From Planctomycetota bacterium (GTDB lineage: Bacteria; Planctomycetota; Phycisphaerae; SM23-33), in NCBI GenBank assembly GCA_009908915.1, contig JAAAOJ010000006.1:1-55202 (forward strand): 55,202 bases of DNA, written 5' to 3'. Made by a program: the position numbers and the translations under genes. The first letter of the stretch is position 1, and every line of letters starts with the position of its first letter. Of this stretch, positions 1-7,609 are shown one piece after another. The notes under the pieces were generated by a model that searched no databases, was not told the origin of the DNA, and worked only from the letters and a program-made list of their open reading frames with translations.

Positions 1-63
1 CCCACCGGCAAGAACGTTACATCCTCTCCCGAACGTACGCTTTTACGCCAATATCCAAGGTAG
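1..63 (+). CDS. Possible C-terminal tail of the intron-encoded protein
   Basis: Twenty open codons run from the window edge to a TAG at 61-63, ending in residues RTLLRQYPR. The position, immediately 5' of domain V, is where many group II intron reverse transcriptase/maturase frames end. The tail is too short to show a family domain, so the call rests on location alone. It could also be a chance open frame. Confidence 0.3.
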   Translation, partial: PTGKNVTSSPERTLLRQYPR

Positions 64-136
64 GAGCCGGATGCGGTAATTCCGCACGTCCGGATCTGCG
101 CGCGGGGCTGCCCGAAAGGGCAGTCCCTACCGCGAC
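64..136 (+). ncRNA. Group II intron domains V and VI
   Basis: Domain V: the arm beginning GAGCCGGATGCGG pairs with CCGCACGTCCGGATC across a 5-nt TAATT loop, with a two-base AC bulge at 86-87. This reproduces the conserved catalytic hairpin including the AGC triad at 65-67. One pair near the base (G66 opposite A94) is non-canonical. Domain VI: CTGCCC at 108-113 pairs with GGGCAG at 118-123 around a GAAA loop. A lower stem GCGGGG/CCC..CGC leaves T128-A129-C130 bulged, with A129 as candidate branch nucleotide. Confidence 0.75.
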
Positions 137-480
137 CGAAATGGCTGTGTGGTCCAAAGGAACTCGAACCGGATCAGCCCGACGACCTCAGCGGTAGCAT
201 TCTTGATTACTATGAGCTCAGATGCCTTGATTTGTCGGAGCAGTACGTCTCCTTGACAGTACGGGTTCAGCGACTCAATAATCGCTTGATCGGCTGGTTG
301 AGCAAAGCGAATGATGTGTTTGCGGGCGGCCTTTCATTGCTGGGTCTCAAGTTGTCTGATAAGCCGATGGCTTGGCGAGACGAAATTTGCAGCGACTGGG
401 AGCGAGGTATTGGCCACGAACTGGTAAAAAAGTCTTCGGCCCAACGGGTGACGCATGATATATTGCGCTGTCATGGATGA
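137..480 (+). CDS. Partial unknown protein, probable 3' exon of an intron-interrupted gene
   Basis: The reading frame stays open from the predicted intron end through to a TGA at 478-480, giving about 114 residues with no ATG start (KWLCGPKELEPDQPDD near the junction). A TTG at 232 could start an 82-residue protein, but no convincing ribosome binding site supports it. The stop overlaps the ATG of the next small gene by eight bases, a translationally coupled arrangement that argues the frame is really translated. I do not recognise the protein. Either the intron split a longer gene whose 5' exon is outside the window, or only the short TTG version is made. Confidence 0.4.
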
Positions 481-667
481 ACTGTACAGCAAATATCCCG
501 ACCTGCAAGGCAGCCGAACGGCTATGATCCGCGCCGCTCGCCATGCGGCCGAGGCCGCCCGGCAATACCAGCAGCCGCTCGCATTCTGGCGAGATGGCCA
601 GGTCGTTCACGTCATGCCGGATGACCTGCCCGACTTGCCGGAAGAAACACCGCGTCAAGATGCCTGA
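473..667 (+). CDS. Small protein of antitoxin-like appearance, function unknown
   Basis: This encodes 64 residues. An N-terminal helix rich in Arg and Ala precedes the motif FWRDGQVVHVMPDDLP. Short proteins with a comparable W-R-D-G-x-V-hydrophobic-x-P ending are common next to other small or mobile genes in planctomycetes and related bacteria, and some look like toxin-antitoxin partners; that role is only a guess here. The ATG at 473 overlaps the stop of the preceding frame. An upstream in-frame start at 455 would add six residues. The downstream zinc-ribbon/DUF6398 gene starts 33 nt after its stop, so the three genes probably form one transcription unit. Confidence 0.55.
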   Translation: MDELYSKYPDLQGSRTAMIRAARHAAEAARQYQQPLAFWRDGQVVHVMPDDLPDLPEETPRQDA

Positions 668-700
668 GTCGCAAATACCTTCCTGAATGGAGCCTGTTCG

Positions 701-1636
701 ATGTCTGACAAGCGGAAGAAGCAGAAGAGACGGAAGGCGAGAAGGGCCAAGAAGAGGACAAGGCCGGCTTGTGGACTTTGCGGAAGTACAGAAAACCTGA
801 CCAAGACAGAATGTTGCGGCAACTGGATATGTGACGATGAGCACGAATACGTCATGTTCTCCTATGCCCGAAACAGCTGCTACCGGAACCATCGCCGGTA
901 CACACTTTGCGGGCTCCACCACACGGAGGGGCACGAAGGCAATTGGCAGGATTGCGACCAATGCCGTGAAGGCATGGAAACAGAGATGTACGTCCACTAC
1001 GGCACGAACGAATACAATTTCGAGAAACTGTCCAATCCGCCGGCCTATGAGCCCACCAGGTGTCATGCATGCGGAGAGGTGATCGTTCTCGGTGATGGCG
1101 GTTATTCCATGAAAGGGGAAGACTACTTCTGTCCAAAATGCTCAGCAAAGAGAATGAACGAATTGATGCTCGCGTTGCAAGGCCCCAAGTCCAACGCACC
1201 AGACCGCCAGCCGGAAAAGGATTCCGCAAACGGCAGCTTACGGGAGTGGTTGAACGACGTGCCGGATGCATACGCCGTGCGTTTCTCCGAGGTTGTCAAG
1301 TTGACAGATGCGTTTTGCGATGACCATCTCAATGTCGAGTACAAAGAGCTATGCCGTGAGATGGCCGTGGCCGTCTGTCAGGACGGCTCTGCGGTCCTCA
1401 AAGGCAAGCCCGAAAGCTGGGCGGCTGGAATTGTCTATTCCCTCGGTCGAGTTAATTTCCTGAGCGATCCCAGCCAGACCCCGCACATGAAATCAAAACA
1501 CATTGCCGAAGGTTTTGGCGTTTCCGTAGCCACCATGCAGGCCAAGTCAAAAGTGATTCGTGAGGGTCTGGACCTGTTCCCGTTCCATCCGGATTGGTGT
1601 CTTTCCAGTCTGCGGGAAAGCAATCTACTGACTTAA
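701..1636 (+). CDS. Zinc-ribbon protein with C-terminal DUF6398-like domain
   Basis: 311 residues starting at an ATG with GGAG eight bases upstream. The N-terminus is a very basic tail (KKQKRRKARRAKKRTR), followed by Cys pairs near residues 24/27, 38/39/44, 85/88, 120/123 and 145/148, consistent with two or three zinc-binding knuckles. Residues about 195-305 resemble the uncharacterised DUF6398 family: a W-A-A-G-I-V-Y-S-L-G stretch, then PHMKSKHIAEGFGVSVAT and a conserved end around FHPDWCLSS. That domain is often found in proteins linked to plasmids or mobile DNA. No biochemical role is known; the basic tail and zinc knuckles suggest nucleic-acid contact. The neighbours are an intron and a transposase. 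Confidence 0.8.
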   Translation: MSDKRKKQKRRKARRAKKRTRPACGLCGSTENLTKTECCGNWICDDEHEYVMFSYARNSCYRNHRRYTLCGLHHTEGHEGNWQDCDQCREGMETEMYVHYGTNEYNFEKLSNPPAYEPTRCHACGEVIVLGDGGYSMKGEDYFCPKCSAKRMNELMLALQGPKSNAPDRQPEKDSANGSLREWLNDVPDAYAVRFSEVVKLTDAFCDDHLNVEYKELCREMAVAVCQDGSAVLKGKPESWAAGIVYSLGRVNFLSDPSQTPHMKSKHIAEGFGVSVATMQAKSKVIREGLDLFPFHPDWCLSSLRESNLLT

Positions 1637-1750
1637 ATGTTGGAGGTAAACGGTTTCCTCATGGATATTCGTACTGCACCGCGCGCCGCGCAGGTCGTAG
1701 CATACGAACAAGGGCTCCTTCCCTATGTCCCGTCAGATCGAAACAAGTAA
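1637..1750 (+). CDS. Candidate 37-residue ORF, possibly a gene fragment
   Basis: An ATG follows directly on the TAA of the DUF6398 gene (1634-1636), giving a 37-residue frame that begins MLEVNGFLMDIRTAPRAAQV and ends at a TAA at 1748-1750. Zero spacing would allow re-initiation. The peptide has the look of the start of a larger protein cut off by the transposon remnant that follows. I recognise no family, and it may not be translated. Confidence 0.2.
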   Translation: MLEVNGFLMDIRTAPRAAQVVAYEQGLLPYVPSDRNK

Positions 1751-1780
1751 TCACCCATGGTGATATTGCAGTAAGACGTG

Positions 1781-2212
1781 ATGAGCCGAGGCCGACTCGC
1801 AAAAGTCCGGCGGAGAAGCGGGCTTCGCGGCATGGATGTTTCGGAGTTGGCACGTGTGATTGGTGGTATCTGCGGCAAACAGCAAGCAAAATTGTTGGCG
1901 GCAAATGGTTTTGAGGACCATGTGCATATGCTGGTGAGCATACGGCCGAAGGAGGCTGTTGCCGATCTGGTTCGTAATGTGAAATCGAACACATCGAGCT
2001 GGATTCATAACACGGTTGCGGGACGCGATGATTTCGCATGGCAGTCAGGCTACAGTGTGTTCAGCGTCAGCCGGTCGGCCATGGATGAAGTCAAGAGCTA
2101 TATCGAACGGCAAGCGACGCACCATCGAGAGATGAGCTTTGAGGAAGAACTTCTCGCGTTGCTGGAAAGACATGGCATTGAGTACGACCCCAGGTATGTT
2201 CTCAATTCCTGA
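1781..2212 (+). CDS. IS200-like Y1 transposase (REP-associated type), N-terminus altered
   Basis: The family makes single-strand DNA breaks through a HUH metal site and one catalytic tyrosine. Visible here are the HUH signature DHVHML near residue 47, the helix with KSNTSSWIH, the GYSVFSVSRSAMDEVKSYI block that carries the catalytic tyrosine region, and the usual end ERHGIEYDPRYV. Family members are about 145-155 residues and begin with a strand like HVVFSTK; here the first 20 residues (RGRLAKVRRRS) do not match, and the upstream sequence has stops in the related frame. The element may therefore be decayed at its 5' end. A GTG at 1778 is an alternative start. REP-like palindromes lie immediately downstream, the classic context for REP-associated tyrosine transposases. 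Confidence 0.75.
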   Translation: MSRGRLAKVRRRSGLRGMDVSELARVIGGICGKQQAKLLAANGFEDHVHMLVSIRPKEAVADLVRNVKSNTSSWIHNTVAGRDDFAWQSGYSVFSVSRSAMDEVKSYIERQATHHREMSFEEELLALLERHGIEYDPRYVLNS

Positions 2213-2217
2213 TCCAA

Positions 2218-2690
2218 GGCGCCCCTGACGGGGCTTTTCGGACAGGACGCAGCAAACCCCGCCCTGACGGGCGGGGCTACTGAAGGCGCCGCTACCGCGG
2301 CTTATGAGGCTATGCCGCGGATGTAATTCCAGCGTCGATGCACTGTAGCCGTGTTTGCGTCGACGTTGAACAAGAGTAGCATGCAAATGAGGTTCCTTAG
2401 CCGCGGTAGCGGCGATGTTGAGTAGCCCCACGCGTGAGCGTGGGGAACGGATGCACGAGATGATAAAGCCCCGGCAGGGGCGTTTGGTGTTCCTTAGCCG
2501 CGGTAGCGGCGAGGTTGAGTAGCCCCACGCGTGAGCGTGGGGACGAGGACGTACGAGAAGAACAAGCCCCGGCAGGGGCGCCTTGATTGCGGGCTGTGTC
2601 AAGGCGGCCTTGCCAGGACTTTCAGATGCCTGCATGACATAGCCCCGCCCTGGCGCGCGGGGCTACTGAAGGCGCCGCTGCCGCGGCTGA
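2218..2690 (+). repeat. Cluster of REP-like palindromes next to the transposase
   Basis: No gene is visible here. The stretch is a set of GC-rich hairpins: GCCCCTGACGGGGC at about 2221-2234; a 10-bp stem AGCCCCGCCC/GGGCGGGGCT with loop TGAC at about 2254-2277, followed by CTACTGAAGGCGCCGCTACC; CCCCACGC-GTGA-GCGTGGGG twice; GCCCC-GGCA-GGGGC twice; and a further AGCCCCGCC...CGCGGGGCTACTGAAGG copy at 2641-2669. Paired units in opposite orientation around a Y1 transposase are what is seen for REP/BIME arrays. The same hairpins recur at 42.1-42.3 kb. Confidence 0.75.
2393..2580 (+). repeat. Tandem direct repeat, two ~90-nt REP-like units
   Basis: Unit 1 is 2393-2482 and unit 2 is 2490-2580, a period of about 97 nt. 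Each begins TTCCTTAGCCGCGGTAGCGG and carries the hairpin CCCCACGC-GTGA-GCGTGGGG. Each ends AAGCCCCGGCAGGGGCG. The first ~54 nt of the two units differ at only about one position, while the linker between the two hairpins is more diverged. Confidence 0.8.
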
Positions 2691-2750
2691 AGAGCCCCGG
2701 AGCTTACGACAGTGTAGAAACGCCCGCATGATGGAGTGATTGCTGACCAG

Positions 2751-4034
2751 ATGAGCAAACTATGGATACAGAACGGGCGAGTGATTGACCCCGAGAGCGG
2801 GCGCGATGAGCAGGCGGACGTGCTGCTGGTCGGCGGCGTGGTCGAGGCCGTCGGGTCGGTCAGCAAGACCGCCGCGAACGGCGCCGAGGTCATCGACGCC
2901 ACGGGACTGATCGTCTCGCCGGGGCTGATCGATATTCACGTACACTGCCGGGAGCCCGGCCACGAGGAAGAGGAGACCATCGCCACGGCCAGTGCGGCGG
3001 CGGTGGCGGGCGGCTTTACGGCGATCTGCGCCATGCCGAACACGCATCCGCCGGCCGACGACGACACGGCCATGCACTACGTTCTTCAGCGGTCGGTCCA
3101 GGCGGGCCTGGCCCGCGTGCTGCCGGTGGGCTGCCTGACGAAAGGACGGGACGGCAAGGAACTAGCGGAGATCGGCACGATGCGGGCGGCCGGCGCGGTG
3201 GGCTTCACCGACGACGGCGACGGCTTGGCCGACAGCAAACTCATGCAGCGGGCGCTGCAGTACGCCACCATGTTCGAGACGGTCGTCATGCAGCACTGCC
3301 AGGAGTCGGCCCTGGCGGGTGGCGCGATGAACTCGGGCCCCACGGCTGTACGCCTGGGGCTCGGCGGCATTGCTGCCAGCGGTGAGGAGATCATGCTGCG
3401 GCGCGACATCGAACTGGCCCGTTATGCCGGTGCCCGCTATCACGCCCAGCACATCAGCTCGGCCGGTAGCATGGGGCTGATCCGCCGCGCGAAGTATGAC
3501 GGCGTGCAGATCACCGCCGAGGCCACCCCGCACCACCTGCTGCTGACGGACGCGGCCTGCATGGGTTTCGACTCCAACTACAAGATGAATCCGCCGCTAC
3601 GGACGGCCCGCGATGTCGAGGCTCTGCGGGAGGGCGTGGCCAACGGCACGGTTGACTGCTTGGCCACCGACCATGCGCCGCATGCCGTCGAGGAGAAGGC
3701 CCTCGAATTCGCCCTCGCGCCGTTCGGTATCATCGGTCTGGAATGCGCGCTGGGGCTGTACGTCAAGGCGCTCGTTCAGTCCGGGTACGTCGACTGGCCG
3801 ATACTGATCGACCGCATGACGTTCGGCCCGGCAAAGATCATCGGGCGCGACGATCTCGGGCGACTGGCGGAAGGCAAGGCCGGCGATGTTACGCTCATCG
3901 ACCCGAAAACACGATGGACGGTCAAGGTCGATGCGTTCCGCTCGAAGGCCCGCAACTGTCCGTACGACGGCATGAAGCTGACGGGGCGGGCCGTCGCGAC
4001 GATCGTTAACGGCGAGGTCAAGTGGCGGCTTTGA
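2751..4034 (+). CDS. pyrC: Dihydroorotase, class I
   Basis: This cytoplasmic enzyme cyclises carbamoyl-aspartate to dihydroorotate in pyrimidine synthesis. The 427 residues show the amidohydrolase signature DIHVHCREPG near residue 60 with the zinc-binding His-x-His, then GFTAICAMPNTHP, GFTDDGDG (Asp of the class I metal site), AEATPHHLLLTD and ATDHAPH near 303-309 with the catalytic Asp. Length is typical. I prefer the ATG at 2751 (MSKLWIQNGRVIDP) because it gives the usual family start; a GTG at 2736 would add five residues. No pyrB is adjacent. A PilZ gene overlaps its 3' end. Confidence 0.95.
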   Translation: MSKLWIQNGRVIDPESGRDEQADVLLVGGVVEAVGSVSKTAANGAEVIDATGLIVSPGLIDIHVHCREPGHEEEETIATASAAAVAGGFTAICAMPNTHPPADDDTAMHYVLQRSVQAGLARVLPVGCLTKGRDGKELAEIGTMRAAGAVGFTDDGDGLADSKLMQRALQYATMFETVVMQHCQESALAGGAMNSGPTAVRLGLGGIAASGEEIMLRRDIELARYAGARYHAQHISSAGSMGLIRRAKYDGVQITAEATPHHLLLTDAACMGFDSNYKMNPPLRTARDVEALREGVANGTVDCLATDHAPHAVEEKALEFALAPFGIIGLECALGLYVKALVQSGYVDWPILIDRMTFGPAKIIGRDDLGRLAEGKAGDVTLIDPKTRWTVKVDAFRSKARNCPYDGMKLTGRAVATIVNGEVKWRL

Positions 4035-4483
4035 CCGGCGAAAAAATCTCAATGGGACGTCAAGTCGGGGCCCGGCGGGGGCGATATGTAGGTGACGTGG
4101 ACGATAAGCGGCAACATCCCCGTTTCAACCTGGAGTACACCATCCAGCTTGTCAGCCCGGATGGTGAGTACACCGTCACGGCTATTACGACCGACATCTC
4201 CGACGGCGGCGTCCGCCTGCCGCTGCCCGAGCAATGCCTGCCATCGGACGGCAATGAACTTGAAATCGATCTGACCATTCGCCGACGCCTGACGAACAAG
4301 GTCGAGACGTTCCGCACGATGGCCGAGGTGGTTCGTCACACCGCGCCCGGGGCGGACGGCATGGCCGACGTTGCCGTGCGATTCGATGAGCCCATGCGCC
4401 TGCGACTCGAGCAGGAAGCCTCCACCGACGACGAGGAAGAGCCCCTCGCCGTCAATCGCAAGACCTACACGGTGCCGGAGTGA
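4022..4483 (+). CDS. PilZ-domain protein, predicted cyclic-di-GMP receptor
   Basis: A 153-residue protein whose core (residues about 26-135) is a PilZ domain. It has an arginine-bearing start DDKRQHPRFN, which supplies the RxxxR motif, and TDISDGGVRL, which supplies the D/NxSxxG motif; both contact c-di-GMP in known members. It probably relays c-di-GMP levels to an unknown partner. The start is uncertain: the GTG at 4022 has GAGG four bases upstream and overlaps pyrC by 13 nt, while an ATG at 4052 or a GTG at 4097 would still keep the whole domain. The last 15 residues are acidic. Nothing links it functionally to pyrC except co-transcription. Confidence 0.85.
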   Translation: MAALTGEKISMGRQVGARRGRYVGDVDDKRQHPRFNLEYTIQLVSPDGEYTVTAITTDISDGGVRLPLPEQCLPSDGNELEIDLTIRRRLTNKVETFRTMAEVVRHTAPGADGMADVAVRFDEPMRLRLEQEASTDDEEEPLAVNRKTYTVPE

Positions 4484-4624
4484 GCGGGCGAAGAAACCAA
4501 TCCAATATTCAATGTTCAATATCGAATGCAGAAGGTAGAGCGCAGAATTCCTGAAACAGACGTGATGCAGACGTGAAGAACTTGCAGACAAGGCTGGCTA
4601 CCGCCCCATGTTCTACTTGGCTAT

Positions 4625-5902
4625 TCACGATTCGCCGAGGGCCTTGTCGGCGATATCGTTGCGCCAGTACGCGCCGTCCCACTGGACCTCGGTGACGGCA
4701 CCGTAGGCACGCTCCTGCGCGTCGGCGATACTCTCGCCCAGGGCCGTTACGCCGAGGACGCGGCCGCCGTTGGTCACGAGCTTGCCGTTCTTCATCGCCG
4801 TACCGGCGTGGAAGACCTTCACGCCCTCGATTGCGTCGGCGCTCTCGATGCCGGTGATCTCCTTGCCCTTCTCGTACGGCCCCGGGTAGCCGCCCGACGA
4901 CATCACGACGCAGACGGCGGGACGGGCATCGAACTCCATCTCCACGTCGTCGAGATTATGTTCGGCCGTGGCGAGCATGAGCTTGAGCAGGTCGCTTTTG
5001 AGACGCATCATGAGGGGCTGGCACTCGGGGTCGCCGAAGCGGCAGTTGAATTCGATGACCTTCGGCCCGGCGGGCGTGAACATCAGGCCGGCGTACAGTA
5101 CGCCTTCGTAGCGGCCGAAGTCGCGGCGCATGGCGTCCACGATGGGCACGAGGATTTCCTCTTCGATATGCGACATCATCTGGCCGTCGATGATCGGCAC
5201 GGGCGAGTAGGCGCCCATACCGCCGGTGTTGGCGCCGGTGTCGCCCTCGCCGATGGGCTTGTGGTCCTGCAGCGGCTCCATGGGGTAGATGTTGCGGCCA
5301 TCGACGAGGGCCAGGACGGTCGCCTCCTGGCCGGTGAGCATTTGCTCGACCAGGACGGTTTCGCCGGCCTCGCCGAAGATCCTTGCGTTCATCATGTCTT
5401 CGAGGACCTTGACGGCCTGGTACGGTTCGGGGCAGACCGTCACGCCCTTGCCCTTGGCCAGCCCGGCGGCCTTGACGGCCACGCCGTGGTCGCGCGACAG
5501 GACGTAGGTTTTGGCGGCTTCCAGATCGGTGAAGATTCTGGCCTCGGCCGTCGGGATCGACACGTGCTGCATGAGTTCCTTGGCGTAGGCCTTGTCAGAT
5601 TCGATACGGGCGCCCTTGGCGCCGGGGCCGAAACACAGCAGTCCGGCCTCGCCAACGGCGTCGCCCAGGCCGTCGGCGAGCGGGTCTTCGGGGCCGATGA
5701 CGACGAGTTCGCAGTTGTTCGTCTTGGCGAATGTCACGACGGCATCGTGGTCGGTGACGTCGATACTGACGCACTGGCCGCCATCGGCCTCGATGCCCGG
5801 ATTGCCCGGCGAGGCATAGAGGGTGTCGCAATCGTCTGACTGCATGAGCTTCCAGGCCAGAGCATGTTCCCGACCGCCGCTTCCGATGAGCAATACGTTC
5901 AT
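4625..5902 (-). CDS. purD: Phosphoribosylamine-glycine ligase (GAR synthetase)
   Basis: This enzyme catalyses the ATP-dependent joining of phosphoribosylamine and glycine, the second step of purine synthesis. 425 residues, normal for the family. The N-terminal domain begins MNVLLIGSGGREHALAWKL and contains the PGNPGI loop. The ATP-grasp domain has the AAGLAKGKGVTV glycine-rich loop near residue 150, GANTGGMGAYSP, and EFNCRFGDPE near 290 with the metal-binding Glu and Asn. The open frame extends 64 codons further upstream, but the family start is clearly the ATG at 5902. It is convergent with the PilZ gene. purF lies 2.5 kb away on the other strand, so the purine genes are near each other but not in one operon. 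Confidence 0.95.
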   Translation of the reverse strand: MNVLLIGSGGREHALAWKLMQSDDCDTLYASPGNPGIEADGGQCVSIDVTDHDAVVTFAKTNNCELVVIGPEDPLADGLGDAVGEAGLLCFGPGAKGARIESDKAYAKELMQHVSIPTAEARIFTDLEAAKTYVLSRDHGVAVKAAGLAKGKGVTVCPEPYQAVKVLEDMMNARIFGEAGETVLVEQMLTGQEATVLALVDGRNIYPMEPLQDHKPIGEGDTGANTGGMGAYSPVPIIDGQMMSHIEEEILVPIVDAMRRDFGRYEGVLYAGLMFTPAGPKVIEFNCRFGDPECQPLMMRLKSDLLKLMLATAEHNLDDVEMEFDARPAVCVVMSSGGYPGPYEKGKEITGIESADAIEGVKVFHAGTAMKNGKLVTNGGRVLGVTALGESIADAQERAYGAVTEVQWDGAYWRNDIADKALGES

Positions 5903-6068
5903 GGTCGATCCTTCAGTACGGGGTGAGTTCTCAGCGGGGGAGTCTACCGCAACGTCCTGTCGCTTTCCAGCCCGTGGCGAATGCCTGCCGCCCGCAGGTG
6001 TGATTGCTGGCGGCGTCATCGCTGCGGGGTCCGCAGCGCGTCTGTGGGGGACAACGACCAACGCAGGG

Positions 6069-7094
6069 CTACTTCGGAGCCGGCTGCCTGTCAAAACGTT
6101 CGAGCAGGGCGGCGAGGTCGGGCTGGTTGGGTTGAAGCTTCAGACTGACTCGCCAGGCCTTGAGGGCCTTTTGCCGCAGGTCGGTGCGTTCCGGGTGGAG
6201 GACGGCCTGGTACATACATACCACGCCGAAGCCCCGGTAGGCGCCCGGACTGCGGGGATCGCGACGGATGGCTTCCTGGAAGCTGCGGATGGATTTGTCG
6301 AACATGCCCAGCCGGAAGTAGCCTACGCCCATCTGCTGCCACGGAGCGGCCGACTGTGGCGACTGACGGGTGGCTGTCTGGTAGACGTTCATCGCCAGCT
6401 TCAGCTTGCCGGTCCGCATATACACCGAGCCGAGGTTCAGCAGGATGTTTGGCTGGTCGACCTCCAACTCGATTGAGTTCTTGTAGGCCGCGATCGCTTC
6501 TTCCGGGCGGCCCTGCAGTTCGCTGATGACCCCGAGGTTGTTCCACGCGGAATGGTTGGTCGGATTGATCTCCGTGGCCCGGCGGGTGTATTGCTCGGCG
6601 CGGTAGTACTCGCCCAAGCGGAAGTAGCAGGCGCCGAGGTTCATATTCGCCTCGAAGCTCGCGGGCTTGATGGTGATGGCCTCGATGTAGGCGTCGACGG
6701 CCTGGCGGAGATAGTCTCCGGCGTCCGCGGCCTGGCCGGCGAGATCCGCCAGCCCCTGGCAGACGACGCCGAGGTTGTAGCACGGCCTGAATGCGGCGGG
6801 GTCGGCCTTGCAGGCGCGTTCGTAGCTGCGTTTGGCGGCGGGCAGGTTGCCCTCGTGGCGATAGAGGTCGCCCATGATCGTGTAGGCGCGGGCGTTGTAC
6901 GGGTCGGCGACGACGGCCTGCTCGAGCTGCTGCATGGCTGCTTCGAGCTGGTCCCGTTCGACGAGACGCCGCGCCTGGCCGAGATGTTCGTCGCTGCCGC
7001 TGCGCGCGTCGACGTCGGAGTCATTGCCGTTGCAGCCGATCAGACCCATCACGGCAACGGCCAGAATGCAGACTACTGAGGTTTGCCTATCCAT
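6069..7094 (-). CDS. TPR-repeat lipoprotein
   Basis: 341 residues starting MDRQTSVVCILAVAVMGLIG followed by Cys-Asn: a signal peptide with a lipobox (L-I-G-C), so the protein should be lipid-anchored outside the cytoplasm. The rest is built of about seven tetratricopeptide repeats. Examples are QAVVADPYNARAYTIMGDLY, EINPTNHSAWNNLGVI, EEAIAAYKNSIELEVDQPN and FDKSIRSFQEAIRRDPRSPG, which form a protein-binding solenoid. One repeat region carries an insertion (GLADLAGQAADAGDYLRQAV). No catalytic residues are visible. It diverges from rnpA across a 140-bp gap. The partner is unknown; envelope complex assembly is a reasonable guess. Confidence 0.85.
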   Translation of the reverse strand: MDRQTSVVCILAVAVMGLIGCNGNDSDVDARSGSDEHLGQARRLVERDQLEAAMQQLEQAVVADPYNARAYTIMGDLYRHEGNLPAAKRSYERACKADPAAFRPCYNLGVVCQGLADLAGQAADAGDYLRQAVDAYIEAITIKPASFEANMNLGACYFRLGEYYRAEQYTRRATEINPTNHSAWNNLGVISELQGRPEEAIAAYKNSIELEVDQPNILLNLGSVYMRTGKLKLAMNVYQTATRQSPQSAAPWQQMGVGYFRLGMFDKSIRSFQEAIRRDPRSPGAYRGFGVVCMYQAVLHPERTDLRQKALKAWRVSLKLQPNQPDLAALLERFDRQPAPK

Positions 7095-7199
7095 GGGCTC
7101 CTTCCCGGTTTCCGTATTTGCAGGGCCGGTCGTCCAGCCCGCGAGTTGAGCTATTTTCCAGATGTCGCTGTTGCCACGCAAGTATTCTGCGTCACTTTT

Positions 7200-7228
7200 T
7201 TGCCACATGCCTTCGCCCGCGGTACCAT
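7200..7228 (+). promoter_or_regulatory. Predicted sigma-70 promoter for rnpA-yidD
   Basis: The -35 box TTGCCA at 7200-7205 has one mismatch to TTGACA. A 17-nt spacer separates it from a -10 box TACCAT at 7223-7228, which has two mismatches. The -10 lies six bases before the rnpA start codon chosen here, so the transcript would be nearly leaderless; if the ATG at 7265 is used there is a normal leader. Confidence 0.45.
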
Positions 7229-7234
7229 ACATGC

Positions 7235-7609
7235 ATGGATTCTGCCGACCAGAGCTTTGGCCCTATGCGCCGCCTTCGGAACCGCGAGGACATCTCGCCG
7301 GTGTTCCGGGGCGGGCTGCGCGCCGGTGACCACCGCCTCCTGCTGCTAGCCCGGCCGCGTTCCGATGGCCTGCCGAGCCGGGGCGGTGTGAGCGTCAGCA
7401 AGCGGCACGGCACGGCGGTCCGTCGCAATCGCCTGAAGCGCCTCTGCCGTGAGGCCTTCCGCCTGACTCGCCCGTCGCTGCCGGACGGCTATGACTACAT
7501 GCTCGTGCCGCGCGTGGGCTGCCAGGCGGGCCTGGACGAGCTGCGCGAGTCGCTGCAGCGGCTGGCGGGCAAGCTGGCGCGACGGGCGCAGCGACGGAGC
7601 GACGCGTGA
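7235..7609 (+). CDS. rnpA: Ribonuclease P protein component
   Basis: The protein subunit that binds the RNase P RNA and precursor tRNA 5' leaders. 124 residues from the ATG at 7235, or 114 from an ATG at 7265 ([17 protein letters not shown]). The family signature [13 protein letters not shown] is present near residues 65-77, preceded by [14 protein letters not shown]. The usual partner rpmH (ribosomal protein L34) is not found upstream; instead a divergent TPR lipoprotein gene is there. The stop overlaps the yidD start by one base (TGATG). Confidence 0.9.
   Translation: MDSADQSFGPMRRLRNREDISPVFRGGLRAGDHRLLLLARPRSDGLPSRGGVSVSKRHGTAVRRNRLKRLCREAFRLTRPSLPDGYDYMLVPRVGCQAGLDELRESLQRLAGKLARRAQRRSDA

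Larger units (their letters stand above)
1..136 (+). mobile_element. 3' end of a group II intron
   Basis: This is the last part of a group II intron whose body lies outside the window. The sequence shows a 33-nt domain V hairpin at 64-96 and a domain VI hairpin at about 102-133. A bulged A at 129 can act as branch point. Seven nucleotides after it the sequence reads GAC at 134-136, and the usual 3' end of such introns is AY, so the exon junction is placed after 136. A short open frame that could be the tail of the intron-encoded reverse transcriptase ends at a TAG at 61-63, just before domain V, as is common in bacterial introns. Self-splicing ability and the exact boundary are inferred. Confidence 0.75.

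Noticed and set aside
161..176. A tRNA T-arm-like GAACTCGAACC phrase
   Set aside because: No acceptor stem, D arm or anticodon arm can be folded around it.
347..1066. A 239-residue open frame on the minus strand across the left-edge genes
   Set aside because: It lies opposite the 64-residue gene and the zinc/DUF6398 gene, has no recognisable domain and its composition looks like the complement of a GC-rich coding region.
2213..2735. A CRISPR array in the repetitive left-edge region
   Set aside because: There are only two ~90-nt tandem units, with internal hairpins and no uniform short repeat/spacer pattern; the transposase next door explains them better as REP-like elements.
4808..5839. A 343-residue open frame opposite purD
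   Set aside because: It is the antisense shadow of purD; the His/Val/Asp-rich composition is typical of a complement of a high-GC gene, and purD motifs are intact on the other strand.
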